64,000 nt of DNA from Bryobacterales bacterium (GCA_020852175.1 JADZBH010000005.1:186001-250000); one strand, 5' to 3'; counted from the first letter of the stretch, positions 37,755 through 47,389 are shown. A program made the numbers and translations. The notes: a model not told the origin generated them from the sequence alone.

Positions 37755-39662
37755 TTGACCGTGTCCACCATTCCGTTCGAGCTCCCCATGAAGGCGAGCG
37801 AGGCAGCCGCGCTGGCCGATTTGATTTTCCAGGCCACCGATGGAAAGAGCTTTTCAGACGAAGCAAGGAAACGGATTCCGGCCCGGGCGGCGTCGCTGGG
37901 GCTGACCACGTTGAAACCCCATTGGGGCTCGCTCGCGCAGGACCCGATTCATGCCTCCACGTGGTACATGGCTGTGGACACGAGCCCGGGGGCGGGTTCG
38001 TACCTGCTGCGGATGGCGCTGGCCTCCTCTCCGTCCAGCGGCCTGTTTCCGAACTCGATCCTGATTGGGCGCATGCGGCCCGGAGGCGCCCGCGAGGTGG
38101 TGGTGAACGCGATTCCGTTCTCCTCTTACGATTCGGCGGCCATCCGGACCTTCGCGACCGAGGTGGACCGCGCCTTTCTGCCCCGGCCGCAGGCGGCGCT
38201 GCCAGCCATCGCCGTGGGCAACCGTCACCCCGAGGTGAGCCTGCCAGCGGCCTTTGACGCCTTCGGCAGAATCTTGAAATCGACCGGCGTGAACATGGCC
38301 TCCACCGTCCAGCTTTCGGCGACGCGCGAAATGACCGTCCCCGAAGCGATTGCCGCGCGCGACGGCGAGAACCCCGTGGCGGCCGGACACACCCGGGTGT
38401 CGATTCCGCACCTGTTCGAGACGGGCTTGTGGGCGGCCATCCGCGCCGGCTGGCGCGAGGGCTACAACGCCGAGGCTGATCACTTCATCATTACCGGCGA
38501 CACTCCGGACGCCATTCGCGCCAGTGTCGACTTCACGAAGCAGTGCATCCACCTGGCGGCGGGTTTCACCAAGTTCACCACCGACACGTCACGCCTGTTC
38601 GAGTTGCGCGCCGACACGCGGCATCCGCAGGCCTGGAGCGACGCCCAGGTGGAGTCGCGCTACGGCGAACTGTTTCGCGGCGAGTTGCAGGGTTGGATCC
38701 TCGACGAGTTTTCCAAGCCGTTCGAGACGCCGGCGGCAAGCTACCGGTATGACACGCCCACCATCAAGCGTTTGGCCGTGAAGTTCGGGGAAAGCCTCCT
38801 GCTGAATGAGGAACTGTACGATTTCATCCGCCGCGAGAAGACGATGTCGGAGATGGGCCGCGCCTTCGACTTTGAACCCTCCATCGACGAGGCGGAAACG
38901 CTGACCACGCCGGAAGAACTGCTCTTTTACATGCACTGGCTGAAAGCGCGGGGGAGGCCGGCCCAACTGGTGCCGCCCAACCTGGGCTTCAAGAAGCGCC
39001 AGGCGTATCCGCCCGCGATGGATACTTCCGCGAAGCAGGGCGTGGGCCTGCGCGATTATGTGTGGCACAAGATGTGGCCGGAACTGCTGCCCCGCGTGGA
39101 AGGCGAATTTGAAGGCAAGCCATTGCAGGAACTCGCGCATCGCGTGCGGGCGCTGGCCGATGTGGCCCGGCATTTCAACGCGACGCTGTCGATCCATTCG
39201 GGCTCCGGCAAACAGGCCGAAGTCTTGAACCTGATTGGCGGCGCCACGGGCGGACGGCTGAACTACAAGATCTCGGGCGAGTTGCAGTTGCAGATGTTCG
39301 ACGTGCTGCGCGAGCAGCCCGAGAGTTCTCCGTGGCGGCAACTGTATGAGCGGATGGTGGTCCGGTGCAATGAATTCGCCGCCGCCCAAGCGTTCGGCGA
39401 CGAAAGCCAGTTGGCCCGTAAGTACATGGACATGGGGCGTGGCTCCTATCTGGGGGACGAGGCGCGTGGGCGCGTGGACGGCAACCTTTTTCTAGTGTTC
39501 TGGATCGGTAACATCAACGGCAGCCGCGACGTGAACGCACCGGATGGCGATACGCGGTTCTTCAAGGATAAGCTGGACGAGATGCCTTCCGAACTGGTGG
39601 CCGAAACACGCCGCCGGAATTCGGATTATATTGTCTGGCTTGCCAAGGAGTTGAGAAGATGA
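37755..39662 (+). CDS. UxaE-like tagaturonate epimerase family protein, extended
   Basis: UxaE interconverts D-tagaturonate and D-fructuronate in hexuronate (pectin) breakdown. The assignment rests on motif agreement with Thermotoga UxaE as I remember it: GYNAEADHF for the metal-site DADH region, DFEPSIDEAETLTTPEELL for VDETETPTSP, and LSIHSGSGKQ followed by GGATGG for SLHSGSDK and ATGG. At 635 residues it is about 150 longer than that enzyme, mostly at the N-terminus. The frame starts TTG 37755; GTG 37761 is better spaced from GAGAGAGG and may be the real start. It overlaps the next gene by four bases. Confidence 0.7.
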   Translation: MTVSTIPFELPMKASEAAALADLIFQATDGKSFSDEARKRIPARAASLGLTTLKPHWGSLAQDPIHASTWYMAVDTSPGAGSYLLRMALASSPSSGLFPNSILIGRMRPGGAREVVVNAIPFSSYDSAAIRTFATEVDRAFLPRPQAALPAIAVGNRHPEVSLPAAFDAFGRILKSTGVNMASTVQLSATREMTVPEAIAARDGENPVAAGHTRVSIPHLFETGLWAAIRAGWREGYNAEADHFIITGDTPDAIRASVDFTKQCIHLAAGFTKFTTDTSRLFELRADTRHPQAWSDAQVESRYGELFRGELQGWILDEFSKPFETPAASYRYDTPTIKRLAVKFGESLLLNEELYDFIRREKTMSEMGRAFDFEPSIDEAETLTTPEELLFYMHWLKARGRPAQLVPPNLGFKKRQAYPPAMDTSAKQGVGLRDYVWHKMWPELLPRVEGEFEGKPLQELAHRVRALADVARHFNATLSIHSGSGKQAEVLNLIGGATGGRLNYKISGELQLQMFDVLREQPESSPWRQLYERMVVRCNEFAAAQAFGDESQLARKYMDMGRGSYLGDEARGRVDGNLFLVFWIGNINGSRDVNAPDGDTRFFKDKLDEMPSELVAETRRRNSDYIVWLAKELRR

Positions 39663-40705
39663 CGCGACGTGTCTTCGCCGGAACCACCGCCGCCATGACT
39701 ACCGCCGCCGCGCAACCGCCACCGAAGAAGCCGAAGCTCGGCATCGACCTGTTTAGCCTGCGGTCGCAAGGCTGGACGGCGTTTGAATCGCTCGATTATT
39801 GCGCGCGGCTTGGCGCCGAGGTGTGCTTCTTCAGCGAACTGCGCTTTCTCGGCGGCTCCAGCCCCGATCACCTGCGGAAGGTGAAAGAGCACGCGGCGAA
39901 GCAGGGCATCGTCCTCGAATTGGGCATGACCTCCATCTGCCCGACATCCACCATGTTCAAACCGGAACTGGGTACCGCCGAGGAGCAGATTGTCCAGGCG
40001 ATGGCCGCCGCCAAGGCATTGGGCGTCTCCTTCATCCGCTGCTACCAGGGGCGCGGCGAGGATCGCAAAACGCCTGGCGGATTGGAACGCCACGCCGAGG
40101 AAACGTTGAAGGTGCTGCGTTCGGTGAGGACGCGGCTGCTGGATGCCGGGTTGAAAATGGCCATCGAGAATCACGCGGGCGACTACCAGGCGCGCGGATT
40201 GCGCCAGTTGCTGGATGCCGCGGGCAAGGACATTGCCGGATGCACGCTTGATTCGGGAAATTCCACATGGTGTCTGGAAGACCCGCATGTGACGCTGGAA
40301 ACATTGGCGCCGTATGCACTGGCCAGCGGTGTGCGCGATTCCATTCTGTGGCGCACCGCTGAAGGCATCGCCGTGCGCTGGGTGCGCATGGGTGAGGGCA
40401 ACGTGGGCATGGAACAGTGGGTGAAGGATTTTCTCCGGCTCTGCCCCGGCGTGACGCTCGCGCTCGAAATCATCTCCCTGCCCTCGCCGCGCATCTACAA
40501 AGTGTTCGATCGCGCCTTCTGGCACGGCTATGAAGACGTGCGTGCGAACGAATTCGTGCGCTTTCTCGCGCTGGCTGAAAAGGGACAGCCGTCCGCGGGC
40601 ACGCCGCTGCCGAAGGATACGCCGAAGGACCTCGTGCTGGCCGCCGAACGGGAGGAGTTGGAAGCGAGTTACCGCTGGACGCGCGGAGTGATGGAGAAGG
40701 CATGA
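39659..40705 (+). CDS. sugar phosphate isomerase/epimerase family protein (TIM barrel)
   Basis: The 348-residue protein has the xylose-isomerase-like TIM barrel: KLGIDLFSLRSQGW at the first strand, FFSELRFLGG, GVSFIRCYQGRG, KMAIENHAGDY (metal-site Glu/His) and GCTLDSGNSTW (metal-site Asp). The first 21 residues (MTRRVFAGTTAAMTTAAAQ) resemble a short twin-arginine export signal, so export is possible. It starts in an ATGA overlap with the UxaE-like gene and ends in one with the thioredoxin-fold gene, so the three are translationally coupled. The exact sugar substrate is unknown. Confidence 0.75.
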   Translation: MTRRVFAGTTAAMTTAAAQPPPKKPKLGIDLFSLRSQGWTAFESLDYCARLGAEVCFFSELRFLGGSSPDHLRKVKEHAAKQGIVLELGMTSICPTSTMFKPELGTAEEQIVQAMAAAKALGVSFIRCYQGRGEDRKTPGGLERHAEETLKVLRSVRTRLLDAGLKMAIENHAGDYQARGLRQLLDAAGKDIAGCTLDSGNSTWCLEDPHVTLETLAPYALASGVRDSILWRTAEGIAVRWVRMGEGNVGMEQWVKDFLRLCPGVTLALEIISLPSPRIYKVFDRAFWHGYEDVRANEFVRFLALAEKGQPSAGTPLPKDTPKDLVLAAEREELEASYRWTRGVMEKA

Positions 40706-41610
40706 AATTTCTTGTGTGGGTGGCGCTGTGTGCCGCACCGGTCTGGGGGGGCGTGATTCAGGACGTACGTGCTGCGGCGTCGGCGAAGAACTGGACACTG
40801 GCCGGAAAGCTGGTGGCCGATTTCCAGAAGCAGAACGGGTGGACGCCGGAAGCGATCCTGGCGCAAAGCTGGATTGCCCGGGGCGCCCAGGCGGCGGGCG
40901 ACTGGGACCGCGCTCTCCGCGAGGCTTCCCATACGAGGGAACTGGCGGATGCGGCTCTCAAGCAGCGCAAGCTCGATGCCGAACCGCAACTGCCCCTGGC
41001 GCTGGGCGCGGCGATTGAAGTGGAGGCGCTGTCGCTCGCCGGGCAAGGCCAGCGCACGGAGGCCGTCGCCCTGCTCCGTCGTGAGATCAAGAACTGGCAC
41101 GGCGCCTCCATTCGCGCGCGCCTTCAGAAGAACCTGAACCTGCTCACGCTGGAGGGCAAGCCCGCGCCCGCGCTGGAGACGAAGGAGTTCATCGGTCCGG
41201 CCGGCCCGGCGTTGGCGGCTTTGAAAGGCAAGCCGGTCATCCTGTTCTTCTGGGCTCACTGGTGTGGAGACTGCAAACAGCAGGCGCCGGTGCTCGCGAG
41301 GCTGCAGGAGGAGAACAAGGCCACGGACCTGGTGATCGTCGGGCCGACCCAGCGCTACGGCTATGTGGCCGGCGGGGTGGATGCGCCACCGGACGAGGAG
41401 GTCCGCTATATCGGCCAGGTGCGGAAACAGTTCTACGGTTCGCTGCATATGGCCGTGCCGTTGAGCGAGGAGAATTTCAGGAGCTGGGGATGTTCCACCA
41501 CGCCCACGCTGGCAATGATTGACCGTGCCGGAGTGGTGCGGCTGTATCATCCGGGCCGTATGAGCTACGAGGAGCTGGCGCCCAAGGTGGCCGCGCTCGT
41601 GAAGCGGTAA
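40702..41610 (+). CDS. exported thioredoxin-fold protein
   Basis: The 302-residue protein starts with a signal peptide (MKFLVWVALCAAPVWG). The first 150 residues are helical and tetratricopeptide-like, rich in alanine and leucine. The C-terminal 160 residues are a redoxin/TlpA-type thioredoxin domain with C188-G-D-C191 in WCGDC and the cis-proline loop CSTTPTLAMID. It probably acts as a periplasmic disulfide reductase or cytochrome-c-maturation-type thioredoxin; partners are unknown. It overlaps the upstream isomerase gene by four bases. Confidence 0.8.
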   Translation: MKFLVWVALCAAPVWGGVIQDVRAAASAKNWTLAGKLVADFQKQNGWTPEAILAQSWIARGAQAAGDWDRALREASHTRELADAALKQRKLDAEPQLPLALGAAIEVEALSLAGQGQRTEAVALLRREIKNWHGASIRARLQKNLNLLTLEGKPAPALETKEFIGPAGPALAALKGKPVILFFWAHWCGDCKQQAPVLARLQEENKATDLVIVGPTQRYGYVAGGVDAPPDEEVRYIGQVRKQFYGSLHMAVPLSEENFRSWGCSTTPTLAMIDRAGVVRLYHPGRMSYEELAPKVAALVKR

Positions 41611-41625
41611 GCTCTTCCGCCCCGG

Positions 41626-41640
41626 CCTGGCCGCGCCAGG
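41626..41640 (+). terminator. short hairpin after the thioredoxin-fold gene, possible terminator
   Basis: CCTGGC (41626-41631) pairs perfectly with GCCAGG (41635-41640) around CGC. Only GTCCTTT follows, so intrinsic termination is uncertain. Confidence 0.3.
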
Positions 41641-41645
41641 GTCCT

Positions 41646-41674
41646 TTGCCTCCCTGCGCGCGCTGCTGTAGCAT
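41646..41674 (+). promoter_or_regulatory. sigma70-like promoter of the DUF1501 operon
   Basis: TTGCCT at 41646-41651, a 17-base spacer and TAGCAT at 41669-41674 lie 31 bases before the DUF1501 ATG. GAGAGG closer to the ATG is the ribosome-binding site. Confidence 0.5.
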
Positions 41675-41704
41675 GGTGTCATCTTTTTCGAGAGGTGACT
41701 GGGC

Positions 41705-43084
41705 ATGTTCCGTCTGGATGCCGACCGTGCCGTGCAATTCTGCGATGGCACGCGCAGGCGCGATTTTCTGCATGCGGGTTCGCTTTCCACGCTGGGGCTT
41801 GGCCTTGCGCAACTGTTCGGCCTGAAGGCGATGGGCGCGGTGGACTCCGCCAAGTCCGACATGAACTGCATCCTGCTGATGCTCGTGGGCGGACCGTCGC
41901 AACTGGACACGTGGGACATGAAGCCCAACGCTCCGGTGGAGATTCGCGGCCCGTACAAGCCAATCAAGACCAACGTTCCCGGCATCGAGATCTCCGAAAC
42001 CTTCCCGCGGATGGCCCGGCACGCCGACAAGTTCGCGTTGCTGCGCAGCATGTATCATACGGCGGCGGCGGTGCACGACACCGGCCACCAGATGATGCAA
42101 ACCGGCCGCCTGTTCCAGGGCGGCGTCGAGCATCCCCACTTCGGCTGCGTGCTGAGCAAGCTGAAAGGTCCCAAAGGCGACGTACCGCCACACGTTCTCC
42201 TGCCCCGTCCCATCGGCAACACGGGCGGCAACATGCCTCACGGCCAGAGCGCCGGCTTTCTGGGCAAGTCCTATGACCCGTTTGTATTGAACGCCGACCC
42301 GAGCGATCCCGGCTTTCGGGTGCCCGACATGCTGCCGCCGGACTACCTCTCCGCGCTGCGCGTGGACCGTCGGCGCAACTGGCGCGCCCTGGTGGACCGG
42401 TCCGTGAGCGAGTTCGAGACTTCGCAAGACGCACGGCTGCTCGATTCCACGTTCCAGCAGGCCTACACCCTGATGAGTTCCCAGAAGGCGCGCGAAGCCT
42501 TCGAGTTGCACCAGGAACCGGAAAAGGTGCGTGAGAAGTACGGCAGGAATCGCTTCGGGCAAAGCTGCCTGCTCGCGCGGCGCATGATCGAGGCTGGCGT
42601 ACGGTTCGTCACCGTCAATATGTTCGAGACGGTGTTCGACGAAATCACCTGGGACATCCATGGGTCGAAACCGTTCAGCCCCATCTCGTGCTATTCCGAC
42701 CTGGTGGGTCCCATGTTCGACATGGCCTATAGCTCGCTGCTCGAAGACCTGCATGAGCGCGGGCTTCTGAAGACGACGATGGTATGGGGCGTTGGTGAGT
42801 TCGGGCGCACGCCGAAAGTGAACCCGGCGGGCGGCCGCGACCACTGGCCCCAGTGCTGGACGGTGCTGGCCGCGGGCGGTCCCATCAAGGGCGGCAATGT
42901 CGTTGGTTCGTCGGACGAGACGGGGGGCTATCCGAAGGACCGTCCGGCAACGCCCGCCGAAGTCGCCGCCACCATCTATCACGGCCTGGGCATCGACCTG
43001 GAAACAGAACTGCCCGGAGCGCAGGGACGGCCGATTCCGCTCGTCGACCGCGGCTCAGGACCCATCCGGGAACTGTTCGTATGA
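41705..43084 (+). CDS. DUF1501 family protein (exported, alkaline-phosphatase-like fold)
   Basis: The 459-residue protein begins with a twin-arginine-type signal, TRRRDFLHAGSLSTLGLGLAQL, so it is probably exported folded. The body has the DUF1501 features: LLMLVGGPSQLDTWDMKP, RHADKFALLRSMYH, DTGHQMMQTGR, TMVWGVGEFGRTPKVN and GRDHWPQCWTVLAAGG. The family is related to sulfatases/alkaline phosphatases but no activity is established. It is nearly always found beside DUF1549/DUF1553 genes, as here, in acidobacteria and planctomycetes. It is the first gene of a coupled run; its TGA overlaps the msrA ATG. Confidence 0.88.
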   Translation: MFRLDADRAVQFCDGTRRRDFLHAGSLSTLGLGLAQLFGLKAMGAVDSAKSDMNCILLMLVGGPSQLDTWDMKPNAPVEIRGPYKPIKTNVPGIEISETFPRMARHADKFALLRSMYHTAAAVHDTGHQMMQTGRLFQGGVEHPHFGCVLSKLKGPKGDVPPHVLLPRPIGNTGGNMPHGQSAGFLGKSYDPFVLNADPSDPGFRVPDMLPPDYLSALRVDRRRNWRALVDRSVSEFETSQDARLLDSTFQQAYTLMSSQKAREAFELHQEPEKVREKYGRNRFGQSCLLARRMIEAGVRFVTVNMFETVFDEITWDIHGSKPFSPISCYSDLVGPMFDMAYSSLLEDLHERGLLKTTMVWGVGEFGRTPKVNPAGGRDHWPQCWTVLAAGGPIKGGNVVGSSDETGGYPKDRPATPAEVAATIYHGLGIDLETELPGAQGRPIPLVDRGSGPIRELFV

Positions 43085-43617
43085 ACGAAACGGCAACCCT
43101 GGCGGGCGGCTGCTTCTGGTGTCTGGAAGCCGTCTACCAGGAACTCGATGGCGTGCGGAACGTGGTCTCCGGCTATATGGGTGGAGACGTGGAGCGGCCG
43201 GATTATAAAGCCGTGTGTATGGGATCGACGGGCCATGCCGAAGTGATTCAGATCACGTTCGATGGCGCGCGTCTTGGTTTTCGCGACCTTCTCGCGGTGT
43301 TCTTCGCCATTCACGATCCAACCACCTTGAACCGGCAAGGCCACGACGTAGGCACGCAGTACCGTTCGGCCATCTTCTTTCATTCGCCGGAACAGGAGGA
43401 GGCGGCGCGAGCCGTCATTGAGGAACTCGAACAGGCCAGGGCCTTCGGCGCTCCCATCGTTACCGAGGTGACGCCCGCCGGAACCTTCTGGCCCGCCGAG
43501 GGCTATCACCAGAATTATTTCCTCAACAATCCCTACCAGCCGTATTGCATGGCGGTGGTGTCGCCGAAAGTGGCGAAGTTCCGCGAACAGTTCGCGGCGA
43601 AACGGAAGGCATCATGA
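43081..43617 (+). CDS. msrA: peptide-methionine (S)-S-oxide reductase
   Basis: Repairs oxidised methionine. The frame is open upstream from 42853 but ATG 43081, overlapping the DUF1501 stop, gives the normal start and 178 residues. The active site is GGCFWC with the catalytic C11; C14 is also present. YMGGDVERPDYKAVCMGSTGHAEV, DPTTLNRQGHDVGTQYRSAIF and AEGYHQNYF are all standard family segments. There is no signal peptide, so it should act in the cytoplasm although its neighbours are exported. It overlaps the DUF1549 gene by four bases. Confidence 0.95.
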   Translation: MNETATLAGGCFWCLEAVYQELDGVRNVVSGYMGGDVERPDYKAVCMGSTGHAEVIQITFDGARLGFRDLLAVFFAIHDPTTLNRQGHDVGTQYRSAIFFHSPEQEEAARAVIEELEQARAFGAPIVTEVTPAGTFWPAEGYHQNYFLNNPYQPYCMAVVSPKVAKFREQFAAKRKAS

Positions 43618-46058
43618 AGAGGCTTCTCTGGATGTGGGCTGCGCAGGCGGCTCTGGCGCAGACCGTGGCCGTACTGCCGCGCGAGGTGGCCCTGGCCACT
43701 TCCGAGTCACGCCAGCAGTTGATCGTCGAGGCGGACGTGGCCGGCCACATGGAGGATTGGACGAGGTCTGCGCAATGGTCCAGTTCGAATCCAAACGTGG
43801 CCGCGGTCGATCAGACGGGTCTGGTCAAGCCTGCCGGCGATGGAGAGGCGCTGGTGACGGCCAAGGCAAACGGCCACACGGCAACGGTGAAAGTGGCGGT
43901 GAAGGGCATGTCCGCGCCCTTCGCCTGGAGCTTCAAAAACCACGTCATTCCTGTATTCACGAAGATGGGATGCAACCAGGGAGCCTGCCACGGAGCGCTC
44001 GCGGGCAAGAACGGCTTCAAGCTCACGCTGCGCGGATATGATCCCGAGGTGGACTATGACACGATCACGCGGCAGTCGCTGGGGCGCCGCGTGTCGCTGG
44101 CCGATCCCGCCGGAAGCCTGCTGTTGAGGAAAGCCACCTTCGCGATGCCGCATGGAGGCGGCAAGCGGTTTAACACGGATTCGCTGGAGTACCGCATCCT
44201 GTCGGAATGGATCGCCAATGGCGCGGCTCCGCCGAAAGCGAACGAACCCGACGTCGCGGCGCTGGAGGTTTACCCGGCGGCGGCTGTTCTCGCTCCGGAG
44301 GCGAGCCAGCAACTGGTGGTGCGCGCGCGCTATACCGATGGCCGCGTCGAGGATGTCACGCGATGGGTGAAGTTCACGTCGAGCAACGAAGGCGTGGCCA
44401 CAACCAGCGATCAGGGCCTGGTGAAGATGACCGGACAGGGCGAAGCGGCGATCACGCTCTGGTATTCCAGCCGGGTGCTCTACGCTCGCGTTACCGTCCC
44501 GTTCGGCAATACGGTGGAAACGGGCGCTTACGCCCGGTTCCACCCCGCGAACTTCATTGACGAACTGGCGCTGAAGAAGTGGCGGGCGTTACGTCTGGCG
44601 CCCTCGGGGCAGGCAACCGACGCGGCCTTCCTGCGCCGTTTCTACCTGGATGCGGCGGGCATTCTGCCTACCGTGGAGGAGACGGAGGAGTTTCTCGCGG
44701 ACCGGAGTCCGGACAAACGCGCGCGGCTGGTGGAACGCCTGATGCAGCGTGAAGAGTTCACCGACTACTGGGCCTACAAGTGGAGCGATCTGCTGCTGGT
44801 GAGTTCGCGCAAGCTGCGGACAAACAACATGTGGGCCTTTTATAACTGGATTCGCGATTCCGTGAAAGCCAACAAACCGTGGGACCAGTTCGCCCGCGAC
44901 ATATTCACGGGCGCTGGATCCAGCCGTGAAAATGGAGCGCTGAACTACTTCGTGCAGCACAAGGACGTGATCGAACTAAGCGAGAATGTCACACAGGCCT
45001 TCCTTGGGCAGCGGCTCACGTGCGCCCGCTGCCATAATCACCCTCTCGAGAAGTGGACCCAAAAGCAGTATTACCAGTTCGCGAACCTGTTTGCGCGCGT
45101 GGGCTTGAAGAATGGCGACAGCGCCGGCGAATTCATCATCTATCCGAAACAAACGGGCGATGTGAATCATCCGCGCCTGCTGCGGCCGCTCGCTCCCACG
45201 CCTCTCGATGGCGCGCCCGCCGCGCTGGACAACCCCGCCGACCGCCGCATCGCCTTCGCCGCGTGGTTGACCAGTCCCAAGAACGAGTACTTTGCGCGCA
45301 ACATCGTGAACCGCGTGTGGGGGAACTTCTTTGGACGCGGGCTGGTTCATCCTGTGGACGACGTGAGGGCGACGAATCCCGCCTCGAACGAGGAGTTGTT
45401 TGACGCGGTGGTGAAGGATTTCATCGCGCACGGCTACGACATCCGCCACCTGATTCGCACGATCGCCAATTCGAGCACCTATCAACTCAGCTCCGAAGCC
45501 AATGCCACGAATCAGAACGACAATGTTTTTTACTCGAAGTACATCGTGAAAAGGCTGCCCGGAGAGGTCATTCTGGACGCCATGTCGCAGGTGACGGGCG
45601 TACCGTCGTCCTTCGCCGGCTATCCCATGGGTACGCGGGCCATGCAGTTGCCCGACGTGCGCGTGCAGTCGCAATTCCTCAGTGCCTTCGGCCGTCCGGA
45701 GCGGATCATTTGCGATGCGGGCGAACGAAGTGTCGATCCCTCCATCGCCCAGGCGCTGCACGTGATCAACGGCGTCACGCTGAACAAGAAGCTGAGCGCT
45801 CCAGGGGGCGCGCTCGCCATGCTCCAGAAGCTTGGCCTGTCCGATGCGCGCGTGATGGAGCACCTCATCCTGGCCGCCTTTGGACGCTATCCCACGGAAA
45901 CGGAGCGAAAGACGCTGGCCGGTGCGTTGACGGAAGCCCGGAGTGCCGCCAGAACGCAAGGCGCGGCGGCCGGAACCATTCGCGAAGAGCGGACACAGGC
46001 GCTGGAAGACATGGCGTGGGCCTTGTTGACGAGCAAGGAATTCCTTTTTAATCACTGA
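43614..46058 (+). CDS. DUF1549/DUF1553 protein with bacterial Ig-like domains
   Basis: ATG 43614, in ATGA overlap with msrA, gives 814 residues and a signal peptide (MKRLLWMWAAQAALAQ). A Big_2-like Ig domain covers about 17-100 (SSNPNVAAVDQTGLVKPAGDGEALVTA), then C120-x4-C125-H126 (CNQGACH), a possible haem-binding cytochrome-like segment. A second Ig domain covers about 220-300, DUF1549 about 305-470 and DUF1553 about 535-790 (SRENGALNYF, CARCHNHPLEKWTQ, NRVWGNFFGRGLVHPVDD). The families have no established function; a role in extracellular polymer use has been suggested from context. It overlaps the next gene by one base. Confidence 0.88.
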   Translation: MKRLLWMWAAQAALAQTVAVLPREVALATSESRQQLIVEADVAGHMEDWTRSAQWSSSNPNVAAVDQTGLVKPAGDGEALVTAKANGHTATVKVAVKGMSAPFAWSFKNHVIPVFTKMGCNQGACHGALAGKNGFKLTLRGYDPEVDYDTITRQSLGRRVSLADPAGSLLLRKATFAMPHGGGKRFNTDSLEYRILSEWIANGAAPPKANEPDVAALEVYPAAAVLAPEASQQLVVRARYTDGRVEDVTRWVKFTSSNEGVATTSDQGLVKMTGQGEAAITLWYSSRVLYARVTVPFGNTVETGAYARFHPANFIDELALKKWRALRLAPSGQATDAAFLRRFYLDAAGILPTVEETEEFLADRSPDKRARLVERLMQREEFTDYWAYKWSDLLLVSSRKLRTNNMWAFYNWIRDSVKANKPWDQFARDIFTGAGSSRENGALNYFVQHKDVIELSENVTQAFLGQRLTCARCHNHPLEKWTQKQYYQFANLFARVGLKNGDSAGEFIIYPKQTGDVNHPRLLRPLAPTPLDGAPAALDNPADRRIAFAAWLTSPKNEYFARNIVNRVWGNFFGRGLVHPVDDVRATNPASNEELFDAVVKDFIAHGYDIRHLIRTIANSSTYQLSSEANATNQNDNVFYSKYIVKRLPGEVILDAMSQVTGVPSSFAGYPMGTRAMQLPDVRVQSQFLSAFGRPERIICDAGERSVDPSIAQALHVINGVTLNKKLSAPGGALAMLQKLGLSDARVMEHLILAAFGRYPTETERKTLAGALTEARSAARTQGAAAGTIREERTQALEDMAWALLTSKEFLFNH

Positions 46059-47389
46059 TGCGCACCGCACTGTTTGGATTGCTCGCCGCCGCCGTTGTCT
46101 CCGCCCAAACGGGCGGGCCTCCCACATATGCCCGAGACATCGCGCCTATTCTCGAGGAGCGGTGCACAGGTTGCCACGCCCCGGCGGTGAAGATGGGCAG
46201 TCTCGTCACGGATACTTACGAGGAATTGGTGAAGGGCGGTAGCCGCGGCGCCATCATCGTGCCGGGAAAAAGCGGTGAAAGCCGGCTCGTGAAATTCTTT
46301 ACGGGTGAGTTGCAACCCGCGATGCCGATGGACGGCCGCCACCTGACAAAAGGACAGATCGATCTGTTCGTTCGCTGGATCGACGCGGGCGCGAAAGGAC
46401 CTTCACCGGAGGAAGCTGCGCAGTTGAAAGCGGCGCGGACCAAAGCCGTGAAAGCGGCGGTGAAGCCGAAGGGAGAGGTTCGGCCCAGCGTGTTCGCCAT
46501 GGCGTGGTCGCCCGATGGAGCCGTGCTGGCGCTGGCGCGGTTCAAGAGCGTGACACTGGCCGGCGGGCGCAGCGGCAAGGCAATGGCCACCCTGGAAGGC
46601 CACGCCGAAACGGTGCGAGCGGTGGCCTTCTCGCGCGACGGGAGCAGGCTCGCGGCCGCTGGCGGCATTCCCGGCAGGAGCGGCGAAGTGAAACTGTGGG
46701 ACGTGGCCCGCCGCGAGACCGTGCTCACATGGAACGGCCACGCGGATTGCATCTACGCCGCGGCGTTCTCGCCTGATGGAAAGACACTGGCGACGGCCAG
46801 CTACGACAAGCTGATCAAGCTGTGGGACACCGCCACCGGCAAGGAGATCCGTACCCTGAAGGATCATATCGACGCCGTGTATGCATTGGCCTTCACGCCC
46901 GATGGCCGGCGCCTGGTGTCGGGGGCGGCGGATCGCAGCGTCAAGGTGTGGAACCCGGAAACGGGCGAGCGTCTGTACACAATGAGCGAACCGCTGGACG
47001 GCATCAACACGGTTGCCGTTTCTCCGGATGGACGGTTGGTGGCGGCGGGCGGATTGGACAAGTCAATCCGCATTTGGGAATTGGGCGAAAAGGAACCGCG
47101 CCTGCTTGCCTCGCTCATGGCGCATGAGGACGCGATCCTGAAGCTGGCCTGGTCGCCCGATGGCGGGTTGCTGGCTTCGGCCGCGGCCGACCGCACCATC
47201 AAAGTGCTGCGCGCCTCGGACCTGTCGGAGGTGAAACTGCTCGCGGGACAGCCGGACTGGGTGTTTGGACTTGAATTTTCACCCGACGGAAAAACCATCG
47301 CCGCCGGGCGCTTCGATGGTTCGCTCAGCGTGTATGACTCATCCACTTATCGCGACACCCTGGAAACCGTACGAGCCGGCGTGAGGTGA
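46058..47389 (+). CDS. planctomycete-type cytochrome c domain fused to WD40 repeats
   Basis: The 443-residue protein has a signal peptide (MRTALFGLLAAAVVSAQ), then a small cytochrome domain with C36-T-G-C39-H40 and the planctomycete-type segment VPGKSGESRLVKFFTGELQPAMPMDGR. From about residue 145 there are seven WD40 blades, for example VRAVAFSRDGSRLAAAGG and IYAAAFSPDGKTLATASYDKLIKLWD, forming a propeller. It is probably periplasmic and haem-loaded, and could pass electrons or anchor the other proteins of the operon; that is inference. It is joined to the previous gene by TGATG. Confidence 0.88.
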   Translation: MRTALFGLLAAAVVSAQTGGPPTYARDIAPILEERCTGCHAPAVKMGSLVTDTYEELVKGGSRGAIIVPGKSGESRLVKFFTGELQPAMPMDGRHLTKGQIDLFVRWIDAGAKGPSPEEAAQLKAARTKAVKAAVKPKGEVRPSVFAMAWSPDGAVLALARFKSVTLAGGRSGKAMATLEGHAETVRAVAFSRDGSRLAAAGGIPGRSGEVKLWDVARRETVLTWNGHADCIYAAAFSPDGKTLATASYDKLIKLWDTATGKEIRTLKDHIDAVYALAFTPDGRRLVSGAADRSVKVWNPETGERLYTMSEPLDGINTVAVSPDGRLVAAGGLDKSIRIWELGEKEPRLLASLMAHEDAILKLAWSPDGGLLASAAADRTIKVLRASDLSEVKLLAGQPDWVFGLEFSPDGKTIAAGRFDGSLSVYDSSTYRDTLETVRAGVR

